64,000 bases of DNA from an uncultured Allomuricauda sp. (lineage in GTDB: Bacteria > Bacteroidota > Bacteroidia > Flavobacteriales > Flavobacteriaceae), in assembly GCF_947499695.1 (NCBI RefSeq), contig NZ_CANMPQ010000001.1, forward strand, positions 62,001-126,000, given 5' to 3'. Of this stretch, positions 8,165 through 18,051 are shown piece after piece. A program made the translations under genes and the position numbers. How positions within the stretch are numbered: the first letter of the stretch is position 1; each line of letters begins with the position of its first letter. A model generated the notes under the pieces. It saw only the letters and a list, made by a program, of their open reading frames with translations. It was not told the DNA's origin and searched no databases.

Positions 8165-10060
8165 ATGTCCAAGGTAGTTGCACATAGTCTTTTCACCGAT
8201 TTCGATATCAACCTATTTAAATCTGGGAAGCATTTTAGACTTTATGAAAAATTAGGTTCGCATCTAATGGTGGTCGATGGAGAAAAGGGCACCTATTTTG
8301 CCGTTTGGGCCCCTTCAGCTAAATCTGTCTCCGTAGTTGGGAATTTCAACTCATGGGATGCAGAAAATCATAAATTGCTCGTACGATGGGATGGAAGTGG
8401 CATATGGGAAGGTTTTATACCTGGAGTGGACAAGGGCAGTATTTATAAGTACAAAATTGAATCGCATCACGATAATATATGGACGGAAAAGGCCGACCCT
8501 TTTGCGCGATATTGTGAACAACCTCCTAAGACGGCTTCTATGGTATGGGATGCCCCATATCAATGGAAGGATAAAAATTGGGTGGATACGCGCGAGAAAA
8601 AAAATGGGCTTGATAAACCTTACTCGGTTTACGAAGTGCATTTGGGATCTTGGCGAAGAAAAAATGGCAATGAATTTCTCTCCTATTTGGACTTGGCGGA
8701 TGAATTGGTAAACTACGTCGCCGATATGGGATTTACCCATGTTGAGTTCATGCCCGTTATGGAATATCCTTACGATCCTTCATGGGGGTATCAGCTTACG
8801 GGATACTTTGCACCGACCTCCCGCTTTGGAAAACCAGAAGATTTTAAGTTGTTGGTCGACAAATTCCATGAAAAAGGTATAGGTGTTATTTTAGACTGGG
8901 TACCGTCACACTTTCCAGAGGATGCCCACGGACTTGGTTTTTTTGATGGCTCTCACCTTTATGAGCATCCTGATAGAAGAAGAGGATATCACCCCGATTG
9001 GAAAAGCTTGATTTTTAACTACGGTAGAAACGAAGTGCGTGCTTTTCTCATTAGCAATGCTGTTTTTTGGTTAGATCAATTTCATATAGATGGACTTCGT
9101 GTAGATGCTGTTGCTTCTATGTTGTATTTGGATTACTCGAGGGAAGACGGGGAATGGGAGCCAAACATGTATGGGAACAATGAAAACCTGGAGGCGATGT
9201 CCTTCCTAAGGGAAATGAACCAAGAAGTGTACGGAAGCTTCAAAGGAATTCAAACCATCGCTGAGGAATCCACTGCGTTTTCTGGGGTTTCAAAGCCAGT
9301 CGACCTTGGTGGACTAGGTTTTGGTATGAAATGGATGATGGGATGGATGCACGATACTTTGGAATTTTTCAAGAAAGAACCAATACACCGTTCATACGAT
9401 CTAAATGCGATTACATTCAGTATGACTTATGCCTTTACGGAAAACTTTATGTTGCCTTTTTCACATGATGAGGTTGTATATGGCAAACAGTCTTTGTTAT
9501 ATCGCATGCCAGGTGATGAATGGCAGCGTTTCGCCAATCTAAGGTTACTGTTTGGATATATGTTCACGCACCCTGGTGCGAACCTACTTTTTATGGGCGG
9601 TGAGTTTGGCCAATCTTCAGAATGGAATTTTCAAGAAAGTTTGGATTGGCATTTGACTCAATATGACTTTCACTCGGGAATTCAAGAAGTGATCAAAGAC
9701 TTGAACAAAGTATACAAAAACAATCCGGCTCTTTATGAAAAGCAGTTTAGCCAGGAAGGTTTCCAGTGGATAGAGTACAATGATCAGGAAAATTCTGTAA
9801 TTACCTATCTCAGGAAGGGTAACGATCCCAAAGATGATCTTATCGTGGCCTGTAATTTCACACCAGTACCTAGAGAAAATTATAGGGTAGGAGTTCCAAA
9901 GACTACCCAGTTGAAATTGCTTTTCAATAGTGATGATTCCAAATATTCAGGAAGTGGAATTGGCAAAAAAACGATAAAGCCATCCAAGACAGCATGGAAC
10001 AGTTTTGAACAATCGGTTTCGATGACTTTACCGCCTTTGGGAGTGGTAATTTATAGATAA
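8165..10060 (+). CDS. glgB: 1,4-alpha-glucan branching enzyme
   Basis: Makes the alpha-1,6 branches of glycogen. The 631-residue GH13 protein has an N-terminal CBM48 domain (about 25-120, with VVGNFNSWD), then the catalytic barrel with the nucleophile Asp in GLRVDAVASMLYLDYS, the acid Glu in TIAEESTAF and the conserved Asp of PFSHDEVVYGK, and a C-terminal beta domain. Length is typical. It is followed by a GH31 alpha-glucosidase 95 bases downstream, which suggests a glycogen or malto-oligosaccharide context, though glgA and glgC are not in the window. Confidence 0.96.
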   Translation: MSKVVAHSLFTDFDINLFKSGKHFRLYEKLGSHLMVVDGEKGTYFAVWAPSAKSVSVVGNFNSWDAENHKLLVRWDGSGIWEGFIPGVDKGSIYKYKIESHHDNIWTEKADPFARYCEQPPKTASMVWDAPYQWKDKNWVDTREKKNGLDKPYSVYEVHLGSWRRKNGNEFLSYLDLADELVNYVADMGFTHVEFMPVMEYPYDPSWGYQLTGYFAPTSRFGKPEDFKLLVDKFHEKGIGVILDWVPSHFPEDAHGLGFFDGSHLYEHPDRRRGYHPDWKSLIFNYGRNEVRAFLISNAVFWLDQFHIDGLRVDAVASMLYLDYSREDGEWEPNMYGNNENLEAMSFLREMNQEVYGSFKGIQTIAEESTAFSGVSKPVDLGGLGFGMKWMMGWMHDTLEFFKKEPIHRSYDLNAITFSMTYAFTENFMLPFSHDEVVYGKQSLLYRMPGDEWQRFANLRLLFGYMFTHPGANLLFMGGEFGQSSEWNFQESLDWHLTQYDFHSGIQEVIKDLNKVYKNNPALYEKQFSQEGFQWIEYNDQENSVITYLRKGNDPKDDLIVACNFTPVPRENYRVGVPKTTQLKLLFNSDDSKYSGSGIGKKTIKPSKTAWNSFEQSVSMTLPPLGVVIYR

Positions 10061-10154
10061 TCGGTTAATTACAACGTTGTAGTTGAGTTGTTATGAACAT
10101 CTCTTTAATTTGTCATTCTAATGTATTTTTTTTGTCTGTCTTAATTAGCCAAAT

Positions 10155-12554
10155 ATGATTACCAATACTGAAATTGAAAAAAGAGGCAATCAGTACCCCA
10201 ACCATATAACAGATTTCAAACAGGAAAACGATAAGCTCTATTTTACTACTCAAAATGGGGTGGTATTGCAGATTACTATTTTACGGAATAGCACCATTCG
10301 TTTTCGATATGCTACGGAATACGCTTTTGAACCTGACTTTTCTTATGCCATTAGCAAAGATGTGAGCTTAGGCTACAACGAAATTTCTGTAGAAGAAGAA
10401 GTCTCACAATATGTTGTTTCAACCTCTAAAATCAAGATTCTTCTAAACAAAACGAATCTCAAAATAAACATCCATAATATGGATGATGTTACCTTGTTGG
10501 AAGATGAACTGGGTTTTCATTGGGAAGAAAATTACAATTATGGAGGCAACGTGGTCAAAATGAGCAAGGTTTGCCACACAGGTGAAAGCTATTATGGAAT
10601 GGGAGATAAAGCCTCGCATACCAACCTTAAAGGCAAGCGGGTAAATAATTGGGTCACGGATTCGTATGCCTATGGAAAAGACCAGGAACCATTGTACAAA
10701 TCCATACCATTTTATGTGGGACTTAAGGAGAATCTTGCCTATGGTATTTTCTTTGATAATTCGTTTAGCACTTATTTTGATTTTGCCAATGAGAAAAGGA
10801 ACGTGACCAGTTTTTGGGCGGATGGCGGAGAAATGAACTATTATTTCTTCTATGGTCCCAAAATGGGGAAAGTTGTGGAAGCCTATACCGATTTAACCGG
10901 AGTACCTGAACTTCCACCATTGTGGGCACTGGGATTTCATCAATCCAAATGGAGTTATTACCCTGAGAAAAAGGTAAAAGATATCGCATCCGAATTCCGA
11001 AAAAGAAAGATTCCTTGTGATGCCATCTATCTCGATATTGATTATATGGATGGATTTCGATGTTTTACCTGGGACAAAAAGCGTTTTCCAGACCCCAAAA
11101 AGATGATTGATGAACTGGAGGAAGATGGTTTTAAAACCATTACCATGATTGATCCAGGAATTAAAATAGATCGGGATTATTGGGTGTATCAAGAAGCGAT
11201 GGAAAAAGGTTATTTCTGTCGTAGAGCAGATGGACCCCATTTTAAAGGAAAAGTCTGGCCTGGAGAGTGCAAGTTTCCTGATTTTACAGATCCAAAGGTT
11301 CGTGAATGGTGGGGAGACTTATATAAAGAGATGATAGCAGATCTTGGTGTACATGGCGTTTGGAATGATATGAACGAACCGGCAATTATGGAAGTGCCTT
11401 CGAAAACGGCTAATTTGGATGTACGTCATGATTATGATGGAAATCCTTGTAGCCATAGAAAGGCGCATAATGTCTATGGAATGCAAATGGTTAGGGCTAC
11501 ATATAATGGCGTCAAAAAGTTTATGTTTCCCAAAAGGCCTTTTGTCCTTACCAGGGCTGCATATGCCGGAACACAGCGTTACTGTGCGACCTGGACGGGT
11601 GATAACGTGGCCACTTGGGAACATTTATGGATTGCCAATGTGCAGATGCAGCGCATGTGCATGAGCGGTTATTCCTTTGTAGGTTCAGATATTGGTGGTT
11701 TTGCCGAGCAACCCAATGGTGAGCTATTTGCCCGTTGGATACAATTAGCAATTTTTCATCCATTTTGTAGAGTGCACTCCAGTGGAGATCACGGAGATCA
11801 AGAACCATGGTCGTTTGGAGATGAGATCACCGATATTTTTAAGAAGTTTGTTGAATTGAGGTATCAATTGCTTCCGTATTTGTATACCATGTTCTACAAG
11901 TATATCAAAGAAGGAATGCCTATGCTTCAATCTTTGGTTTTCTATGACCAAGACGATACCCAAACACATTTTAGAACCGATGAATTCCTTTTTGGAGAGC
12001 AAATTCTAGTTTGTCCCGTACAAGAGCCTAATGCTCAAGGTCGTAGAATGTATTTTCCCAAAGGAAGATGGTATAATTATTGGACTGAGGAAGTTGTTGA
12101 GGGTGGAATGGAAAAATGGGTATCGGCCGAGATACACCTTATTCCAATGTTTATAAAGGAAGGGGCCATGATTCCGAAATATCCTGTACAGCAATATGTT
12201 GGGGAGAAGGAACTAGAAGAACTACAAATTGATGTGTACTTTATTGAGGGAATAGAGAACTCCATCGTGTATGAAGACCAGCAAGATGGATATGATTACA
12301 AAAAAGGACGATATAGTCTGAGAAAATTTAGGCTAAAAGGAAAGGAAAATGAATTGATCATTCAACAATTTAAGGATGGTAACTTTATAACTTCCTATTC
12401 CACGTTTAAACTCACATTTCACGGATTACCTTTTACAATTGGTACCGTGGAAGTGGACAACGAACAAGTCGACCTAAAGGACATTAAGCTGAATGGGAAC
12501 AATAGTATTGAAGTGACCAAGGATTTTACGGAGCTTCATATCGTTGGAAAATAA
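10155..12554 (+). CDS. GH31 family alpha-glucosidase
   Basis: An 799-residue glycoside hydrolase of family 31 with no signal peptide, so probably cytoplasmic. An N-terminal beta-sandwich (about 1-240) precedes the barrel; the nucleophile is the Asp of GVWNDMNEP and the acid/base is the Asp of TWTGDNVATWEH, both typical of alpha-glucosidases. Also visible are the FHQSKWSYYPE and DIDYMDGFRCFTWD blocks near the substrate site. With glgB upstream on the same strand, release of glucose from malto-oligosaccharides or glycogen fragments is the likely role. Exact linkage preference cannot be read from sequence. Confidence 0.93.
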   Translation: MITNTEIEKRGNQYPNHITDFKQENDKLYFTTQNGVVLQITILRNSTIRFRYATEYAFEPDFSYAISKDVSLGYNEISVEEEVSQYVVSTSKIKILLNKTNLKINIHNMDDVTLLEDELGFHWEENYNYGGNVVKMSKVCHTGESYYGMGDKASHTNLKGKRVNNWVTDSYAYGKDQEPLYKSIPFYVGLKENLAYGIFFDNSFSTYFDFANEKRNVTSFWADGGEMNYYFFYGPKMGKVVEAYTDLTGVPELPPLWALGFHQSKWSYYPEKKVKDIASEFRKRKIPCDAIYLDIDYMDGFRCFTWDKKRFPDPKKMIDELEEDGFKTITMIDPGIKIDRDYWVYQEAMEKGYFCRRADGPHFKGKVWPGECKFPDFTDPKVREWWGDLYKEMIADLGVHGVWNDMNEPAIMEVPSKTANLDVRHDYDGNPCSHRKAHNVYGMQMVRATYNGVKKFMFPKRPFVLTRAAYAGTQRYCATWTGDNVATWEHLWIANVQMQRMCMSGYSFVGSDIGGFAEQPNGELFARWIQLAIFHPFCRVHSSGDHGDQEPWSFGDEITDIFKKFVELRYQLLPYLYTMFYKYIKEGMPMLQSLVFYDQDDTQTHFRTDEFLFGEQILVCPVQEPNAQGRRMYFPKGRWYNYWTEEVVEGGMEKWVSAEIHLIPMFIKEGAMIPKYPVQQYVGEKELEELQIDVYFIEGIENSIVYEDQQDGYDYKKGRYSLRKFRLKGKENELIIQQFKDGNFITSYSTFKLTFHGLPFTIGTVEVDNEQVDLKDIKLNGNNSIEVTKDFTELHIVGK

Positions 12555-12593
12555 TTTTTTGTATTTTCCCTAGACTAAACACTATTAACAATT

Positions 12594-13403
12594 ATGAAGA
12601 AGTTGATTATCACAGCTGTGGTCTTTATGACCGTGGCATCATGTAAGACAAATCCATTTACGGGTAAAAGCACACTTAACTTTTATCCGAATAGCCAGAT
12701 TTTTCCAATGGCTTTTGCACAGTATGACCAGTTTTTGACTGAAAACAAGGTTATTGAGGGCACTTCCGAGGCTCAAATGATAACAAGGGTAGGTCAGCGT
12801 ATTTCCTCTGCGGCTGAAAGATGGTTGGATGCAAACGGTTATCCCGGCTATCTGAAAGATTACAAATGGGAATACAATTTGGTAAATGACGAAACCGTGA
12901 ATGCTTGGTGCATGCCCGGTGGCAAAATTGTTTTTTATACAGGCATTTTGCCGATTACCCAAACGGAAACGGGTGTAGCGGTTGTTATGGGACATGAGGT
13001 GGCTCATGCATTGGCCGATCATGGTGCACAGCGTATGAGTGCTGGAATGGTACAGCAGATAGGAGCGGTAGCTGGAAACGTTGCAATTAAAGACCCGGAA
13101 AAACGAAATACCTTTAACCAAGCTTACGGATTGGGCTCTACAGTTGGAATAATGCTCCCTTTTAGTAGAAGTCATGAAACAGAGGCGGATAGAATTGGAC
13201 TTCAAATTATGGCTATCGCAGGTTATAATCCAGATGAGGCTGCCGAGTTATGGAAAAGAATGAAAGCTAAGTCGGGAGGACAGGCACCACCTGAATTCAT
13301 GAGTACGCACCCTTCAAACGATACCAGAATTAATAATTTGTCGGCTTGGGCTCCAGCGGCAAAACAAGAAGCGGCTAAATTTGGTGTAACATCATTTAAA
13401 TAG
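12594..13403 (+). CDS. M48 family metallopeptidase, lipoprotein
   Basis: A 269-residue exported zinc peptidase of the BepA/LoiP type. It starts with a lipoprotein signal (MKKLIITAVVFMTVASC) followed by TNPFTGKSTLNFYP, characteristic of this group, and carries the zinc site HEVAHALADH with the third ligand in SRSHETEADRIGL. These proteins help quality control of outer-membrane assembly in other bacteria. Monocistronic, with its own terminator. Confidence 0.92.
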   Translation: MKKLIITAVVFMTVASCKTNPFTGKSTLNFYPNSQIFPMAFAQYDQFLTENKVIEGTSEAQMITRVGQRISSAAERWLDANGYPGYLKDYKWEYNLVNDETVNAWCMPGGKIVFYTGILPITQTETGVAVVMGHEVAHALADHGAQRMSAGMVQQIGAVAGNVAIKDPEKRNTFNQAYGLGSTVGIMLPFSRSHETEADRIGLQIMAIAGYNPDEAAELWKRMKAKSGGQAPPEFMSTHPSNDTRINNLSAWAPAAKQEAAKFGVTSFK

Positions 13404-13427
13404 CAATTGACCAAAATAACCATTATA

Positions 13428-13477
13428 ACCACTACCCACATACTCCAAAAATTGGAATGTAGGTAGTGGTTTTTTTA
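13428..13477 (+). terminator. Terminator after the M48 peptidase gene
   Basis: ACCACTACC pairs with GGTAGTGGT across a partly paired interior (ACTCC with GGAAT nearby), followed by seven T. Confidence 0.8.
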
Positions 13478-13488
13478 TTTGACAACAT

Positions 13489-14820
13489 ATGGCAAAAGCA
13501 TTCGCATTAAAAGGAAGTAAAAAACTGTTGAATGCTTGGGCATTTTATGATTGGGCAAATTCTGTATATAGTTTGGTCATCTCATCGGCCATTTTCCCTA
13601 TTTTTTATGGGGCTTTGTTTCGTGTTGCTGAAATTGAAAAGGTAACCATTTTTGGAGGTGAGATTGCGCGGGCTCCGCTTATCAGCTACGTCACTTCCTT
13701 GGCATTTGTTTTTATTGCTATTGTAACCCCATTGGTTTCCGGTATAGCAGATTATTTAGGAAATAAAAAAGTTTTCCTCAAGTTCTTCTGTTACTTGGGT
13801 GGCTTATCTTGTATAGGGCTGTACTGGTTTTCTTTGGAAAATATTTACTTTGGGTTGGTTTGCTATTTCTTTGGCTTGGTAGGGTTTTGGGTGAGTTTCG
13901 CCATAAATAATTCGTACTTACCAGATATTGCCTTCCCTGAACAACAAGATGGCATAAGTGCCAAAGGCTTTTCCTTGGGCTATATAGGAAGTGTAATCTT
14001 GTTGGCCATCAATTTATCAATGGTGATGTTCTTACCTTCTATTTTAGGTATAGAAGAAATCAATGGAGAACCGGTGGCCATCGCAATGATGAAATACTCC
14101 TTTATTATGGTCGGGGTATGGTGGATTTTATTTAGTCAATACACATTTAAACATCTACCTAAGGGACATAAACGCGAAGGGGAAAGAAAGAATATTGTAT
14201 TGAACGGCTTCAGGGAACTTAAAAGTGTTTGGAAGCAATTAGGTGCTGAAACCAGACTTAAACGGTACCTAGGCGCCTTTTTTGTATATAGTATGGCTGT
14301 ACAGACCATTATGTTGATTGCAACATACTTTGGGGAGGAAGAAATTGACTGGGGCTCTGATGATTTTAGGCAAATTGGATTGATTGCAAGTATTCTAATA
14401 ATTCAGGTGATTGCAATTGGAGGAGCTTATTTAACGGCGCATTTGTCAAAATTGTACGGTAATGTCAGAACATTGGTTTGGGTGAATGTGGTATGGATTT
14501 TATTATGCATCTATGCCTATTTCCTTCAGACACCAATGGACTTTTTCATTGCAGCCGGATTGGTGGGTATTGTGATGGGAGGAATACAGGCACTTTCACG
14601 TTCTACCTATTCCAAATTTCTTCCAGAGACTACTGATACCACATCCTTTTTTAGCTTTTACGATGTTGCTGAAAAAATCGGGATTGTAATCGGTACTTTT
14701 TTATATGGTGCCGTTGCCCAACTTACTGGTAGCATGCGGAACAGTACCATCTTTTTGGGAATTTTCTTTTTGATTGGGGCTTTGTTGCTGCTAAGGGTAA
14801 ATAAGACCAAAGTTGATTAA
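13489..14820 (+). CDS. MFS transporter of the UMF1/Atg22-like family
   Basis: A 443-residue integral membrane protein with about twelve hydrophobic segments. The start SKKLLNAWAFYDWANSVYSLVISSAIFPIFYGALF is the hallmark of the UMF1 family (related to fungal vacuolar amino-acid exporter Atg22), and YLPDIAFPEQQDGISAKGFSLGYIGS is its conserved loop. Substrate is not known in bacteria. It starts 12 bases after the M48 terminator and ends against the envelope operon on the other strand, sharing an imperfect hairpin. Confidence 0.88.
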   Translation: MAKAFALKGSKKLLNAWAFYDWANSVYSLVISSAIFPIFYGALFRVAEIEKVTIFGGEIARAPLISYVTSLAFVFIAIVTPLVSGIADYLGNKKVFLKFFCYLGGLSCIGLYWFSLENIYFGLVCYFFGLVGFWVSFAINNSYLPDIAFPEQQDGISAKGFSLGYIGSVILLAINLSMVMFLPSILGIEEINGEPVAIAMMKYSFIMVGVWWILFSQYTFKHLPKGHKREGERKNIVLNGFRELKSVWKQLGAETRLKRYLGAFFVYSMAVQTIMLIATYFGEEEIDWGSDDFRQIGLIASILIIQVIAIGGAYLTAHLSKLYGNVRTLVWVNVVWILLCIYAYFLQTPMDFFIAAGLVGIVMGGIQALSRSTYSKFLPETTDTTSFFSFYDVAEKIGIVIGTFLYGAVAQLTGSMRNSTIFLGIFFLIGALLLLRVNKTKVD

Positions 14821-14825
14821 AACAA

Positions 14826-14857
14826 AAAAGCCCCGATTCCATAATCGAAGCTTTTAA
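14826..14857. terminator. Imperfect bidirectional terminator
   Basis: AAAAGCCCCGATT and AATCGAAGCTTTT pair with a mismatch inside the stem, between the convergent MFS gene and the head-GIN gene, with A-rich and T-rich flanks that could serve both strands. Confidence 0.6.
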
Positions 14858-14901
14858 GTTTTTGATTGGTGATAAACTCCTAGACTAGCTCAAAAGAAGA
14901 T

Positions 14902-15627
14902 TTATCCTTTAGATATATCTCCAGAACCAGAAGCTTTACTTTTAACTTTATCAGGATTTCCACGATAATGGATATCCCCAGACCCTGAAACTTGCGCATA
15001 AATGGATTGATTCGCAGTTACCTTTATGTCAGCAGAACCTGAAACTTGAGCGGTTACATTTTCAGCTTCCAAATCATACGCCTTAACATCCCCGGAACCC
15101 GAAACTTTGACGCTTAAATCGGTGGTTTTACCTTCTAGCACAATGTCTCCTGAACCGGAAAGACCTGCTGTTACACTTTGAGCTTCAACCGAAAGCGTAA
15201 TGTCACCTGATCCCGACATACGTGTACTGAAGTCATCCGCTTTGATAGTGGTTTTACCCACGATATCTCCTGAACCTGATAGGGAAACAGAACTTATACT
15301 TTCAACAGGAACGGTAATATGAATGCCTCCATTCCAGTTAGAAGGTCTTAGGTTCACCCCTTTTTCAGTTTTGATGACCAATTTTCCGTCTTTAACCTCA
15401 GTTTTGATGTATTCCAGTAGGTTGGACTCTCCTTTTAAAGATAGTTCACCCTCTTGCCCGCTTACTAGTTCAACGTCGAACCAACCGGCCAAGGCCACCT
15501 CATCATAATCGCCAACAGAACGCTCTATGGTGACAATTTCACCGTTTCCTTTTACTCTTTTTCCCCATTGTGCACTTGTAACTGAAACAATACCTAGGGC
15601 CAAACTTAATGTGATTAATTTTTTCAT
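14902..15627 (-). CDS. Head-GIN domain (DUF2807) exported protein
   Basis: A 241-residue exported protein with signal peptide (MKKLITLSLALGIVSVTSAQ) and a DUF2807 putative auto-transporter adhesin head-GIN domain. The sequence SGSGDI or a close variant recurs seven times at about 20-residue spacing from about 118 to the end, the repeat of a right-handed beta-solenoid. Such proteins are exported and often sit beside ECF sigma factors in Bacteroidota, but a molecular function is not established. Here it is the last gene of the operon headed by the sigma factor at 18048-18611. Confidence 0.88.
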   Translation of the reverse strand: MKKLITLSLALGIVSVTSAQWGKRVKGNGEIVTIERSVGDYDEVALAGWFDVELVSGQEGELSLKGESNLLEYIKTEVKDGKLVIKTEKGVNLRPSNWNGGIHITVPVESISSVSLSGSGDIVGKTTIKADDFSTRMSGSGDITLSVEAQSVTAGLSGSGDIVLEGKTTDLSVKVSGSGDVKAYDLEAENVTAQVSGSADIKVTANQSIYAQVSGSGDIHYRGNPDKVKSKASGSGDISKG

Positions 15628-15652
15628 GATTGTGTTTTTTGATTATTTATTA

Positions 15653-16390
15653 TTATCCGCTTACTATTTTAAAACTTTTCTTTGAACGTTCAATAAGTGA
15701 TTGCTCAATTCTCGCTGCTTCATCTTCACTGATGTTATTTTGAAACTCTTCCAAATTTAGTTTGGTATTATCTTGAAGCATTTCGATATAAAAAATGATT
15801 ATTTCCTTTTTCCTATCTGCGCTTGCAAGTCCAACAAACCTTGACATCATGAATTCATCAGCAATCCTATATCCTTTTTCAATCAAAAACTTTCTGGTTA
15901 AAGCCCCTTCGTCATTCGGATTTTTCAAAGCTGCTTTTTTACTATTGTAAAACCATGTATTGTTTCTGTATTTGTTATCCCCAATATATGGGGCGTTATC
16001 CAAATCATAGTTGTAAATGAATTCATTGTTATCCAAAAATCCTTCCAATTGTACAATGAACATCTTTTTGACTGCACGTTTCTCGTCTGAATCTACAAAA
16101 ACAAATCTGTCACCAGCCGCTATAGTTTTGCCCTTCGCTTCCTTTGAGTATTCATCTGTCAAAGCTTGTATTTCAAATTCAAAACTTCCAACATACTGAA
16201 AGTTATCACTTACTTCAATTTCTATGGTTGGGTCCTTCTTCGAAATTAATCTATTGCCAACTACCCATCTGGTTTCAGCCATTTTGCTAGAATTTTCACC
16301 AGCTGCTATATTTTTCTTATCCTTTGTTTTGGTTATACAACCAAAGCAAATACTCACAAAGCAAAGTATTGATATAGAGATATTACGCAT
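15653..16390 (-). CDS. Lipoprotein of unknown function
   Basis: A 245-residue protein that starts with a lipoprotein signal (MRNISISILCFVSICFGC) at the ATG at 16390; an upstream in-frame ATG at 16414 is less likely. The body has no motif I recognise; it is mixed alpha/beta with many Lys and Asn and a conserved-looking ANAPYIGDNKYRNNTWFYN-like middle. It lies between the DY-repeat gene and the head-GIN gene in the sigma-factor operon, so an envelope role is a guess from context only. Confidence 0.6.
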   Translation of the reverse strand: MRNISISILCFVSICFGCITKTKDKKNIAAGENSSKMAETRWVVGNRLISKKDPTIEIEVSDNFQYVGSFEFEIQALTDEYSKEAKGKTIAAGDRFVFVDSDEKRAVKKMFIVQLEGFLDNNEFIYNYDLDNAPYIGDNKYRNNTWFYNSKKAALKNPNDEGALTRKFLIEKGYRIADEFMMSRFVGLASADRKKEIIIFYIEMLQDNTKLNLEEFQNNISEDEAARIEQSLIERSKKSFKIVSG

Positions 16391-16421
16391 GAAAACCCAA
16401 CTCATTATTTGCAATTTATAT

Positions 16422-17513
16422 TTAGTTTTGATTAAAACTTACACCTCCGTAATCGCTGTAAATCTGAACCAGATTGCCCGAATTTTGCTTTCCGTAATAA
16501 CCTTTGTAATATTTTTCACTTGATTTCTCTTTACTGATGTTGATTTCAAATGCATCTTTACCACTTACCCCAGCATATTCAGTTGAGATTTCGAAATCGA
16601 AATGATAACCGGTATTGTATCCTATTTTGACTCCGGTATAATCGGACTTGATATTGATATTTCCAGCATCAGGCGCCATCTCGGTAATTTTTATAGAACC
16701 ATAGTCAGAGTTGATATTGAGATTCCCATGTACTGTTCCCAGTTTAACTCCAATGTAGTCACCATTCCCCTGGACATTTTGAACTTCTTTTACTTCAATG
16801 GAACCATAGTCGCTAGAGTAATCCAAGTTACCCATCTCATTGATTACTGCATTGGTGTAGTCCGTCTTTACAATTAGGTCACCTGCTTTTTCAATCGTAA
16901 ACCCTGAGTAATCCGCGATGATTTCCGCGCTGTTGATATAATCAAAAGTCGACCTTGATGTGTAATCAAACCTGAGCTCGTTGTTTCTCCCTCGTAGTTC
17001 ACCTACATCAATTTTTCCATAGTCACAGCTGATTTTGGCATGGCCATCAATACGATCTACATAAATGTTGCCATAATCATTGTTTAGATGAATACTGCTT
17101 TTTACCGGGAGCTTTATGGTGTAATTCACTTGAACATTTACATTGCGTTTTCCCCAGTTCCAGCCCCAACTGTTGCCTTTGTCCCCAAAACGGGTTCTGG
17201 CCGAAACAAGACTGCTGGTGTTTTCAAAGTCCACATCTATTTGATCCAACCTTTTTAATACTCTTTCTTCATTATTGCCGCTGGTTTTTATGTGCACCTC
17301 AATAACGATTCGGTCTTCATCCCAAGAAGTGAGATTTAAATTTCCATAGCTGTTTTTTGCCTTGAATAAGACATCGGAATTAACATCAAATTCCTTTTTA
17401 ATGGTCTTTTCCTTGGTGTACTTCCCTTTTAATTCGTCGTTGTTGGCGACAACTGCCAAAGGCAAAAGAAAGAATGCGAGAAGCGTGTATTTATATAGTA
17501 AAGTTTTCATCAT
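16422..17513 (-). CDS. DUF4097-like exported protein with DY repeats
   Basis: A 363-residue exported protein (signal MMKTLLYKYTLLAFFLLPLAVVAN). From about residue 140 it is made of short repeats in which Asp-Tyr (DYG, DYT, DYS) recurs roughly every 18-22 residues, for example NNDYGNIYV, SCDYGKIDV, SSDYGSIEV, NSDYGSIKI, KSDYTGVKI and SDYGGVSF. The pattern fits a beta-solenoid of the DUF4097/DUF2807 adhesin-like class. Its ATG lies about 20 bases inside the end of the anti-sigma-like gene, so expression is tied to the sigma operon. Function unknown; a surface or periplasmic structural or sensory role is inference. Confidence 0.75.
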   Translation of the reverse strand: MMKTLLYKYTLLAFFLLPLAVVANNDELKGKYTKEKTIKKEFDVNSDVLFKAKNSYGNLNLTSWDEDRIVIEVHIKTSGNNEERVLKRLDQIDVDFENTSSLVSARTRFGDKGNSWGWNWGKRNVNVQVNYTIKLPVKSSIHLNNDYGNIYVDRIDGHAKISCDYGKIDVGELRGRNNELRFDYTSRSTFDYINSAEIIADYSGFTIEKAGDLIVKTDYTNAVINEMGNLDYSSDYGSIEVKEVQNVQGNGDYIGVKLGTVHGNLNINSDYGSIKITEMAPDAGNINIKSDYTGVKIGYNTGYHFDFEISTEYAGVSGKDAFEINISKEKSSEKYYKGYYGKQNSGNLVQIYSDYGGVSFNQN

Positions 17514-18051
17514 TGTATGATTTTAAATTCTTAATGTTTTCAATATTGGTCAATACTTCTTTTAATAAATCTATCCTGGTTTGGAAGTTGGTAATCATAG
17601 CGTTGAGTATAATTTTACTGTTACCGCCGTTTACAAGTTCTTGTTCCAAGGTTTGGTAATTATTTTCCAGCTTTTGCAATTGAAGTAAGGTGTCATCTAC
17701 CAGTTTTGCTGTTTCCGGAGATTTTACATCCTTCAATTGCTGCACCTGTTCCTCGATGAGGTTGGCAAAGTAAAACTCGGTCTTGGACACCTCGGGAGCA
17801 ATTTCAACAACTTGTTCCTTTAATGTGGGTTGACCGTTGAATACCTTGAGTCCCAATACGCATAACAGGATGATAGAAGCTGCTATGGAAAGTGGTCTCA
17901 ACCAATTTGTTTTTCGCTTATTGAGTGAGACAACCCCTTTGGACTGATTTAATTTTTCCAAAAAACGTTCTTGGTGCCCAGAATTAGGTTCCTCAATATT
18001 AAATTCACCTTGAAGTCGTTCAAACAGTTGTTCCAAATTATCCTTGCTCAT
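17491..18051 (-). CDS. Anti-sigma-factor-like membrane protein
   Basis: From the ATG at 18051 the protein has 186 residues: a cytoplasmic N-terminal part (1-50), one transmembrane helix (about 51-71, WLRPLSIAASIILLCVLGLKVF) and an extracytoplasmic, largely helical Gln/Glu-rich tail (about 85-170) predicted to be coiled. This topology directly after an ECF sigma gene, with a four-base ATGA overlap, fits an anti-sigma factor, but the classic zinc anti-sigma motif (HxxxCxxC) is absent. The function is therefore inferred from context and topology. Confidence 0.65.
   Translation of the reverse strand: MSKDNLEQLFERLQGEFNIEEPNSGHQERFLEKLNQSKGVVSLNKRKTNWLRPLSIAASIILLCVLGLKVFNGQPTLKEQVVEIAPEVSKTEFYFANLIEEQVQQLKDVKSPETAKLVDDTLLQLQKLENNYQTLEQELVNGGNSKIILNAMITNFQTRIDLLKEVLTNIENIKNLKSYNDENFTI

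Noticed and set aside
15000..15310. Regular short DNA repeat that could look like a CRISPR array
   Set aside because: The repetition is the SGSGD coding repeat of the head-GIN protein; repeats are imperfect, about 60 bases apart and lie inside a frame.
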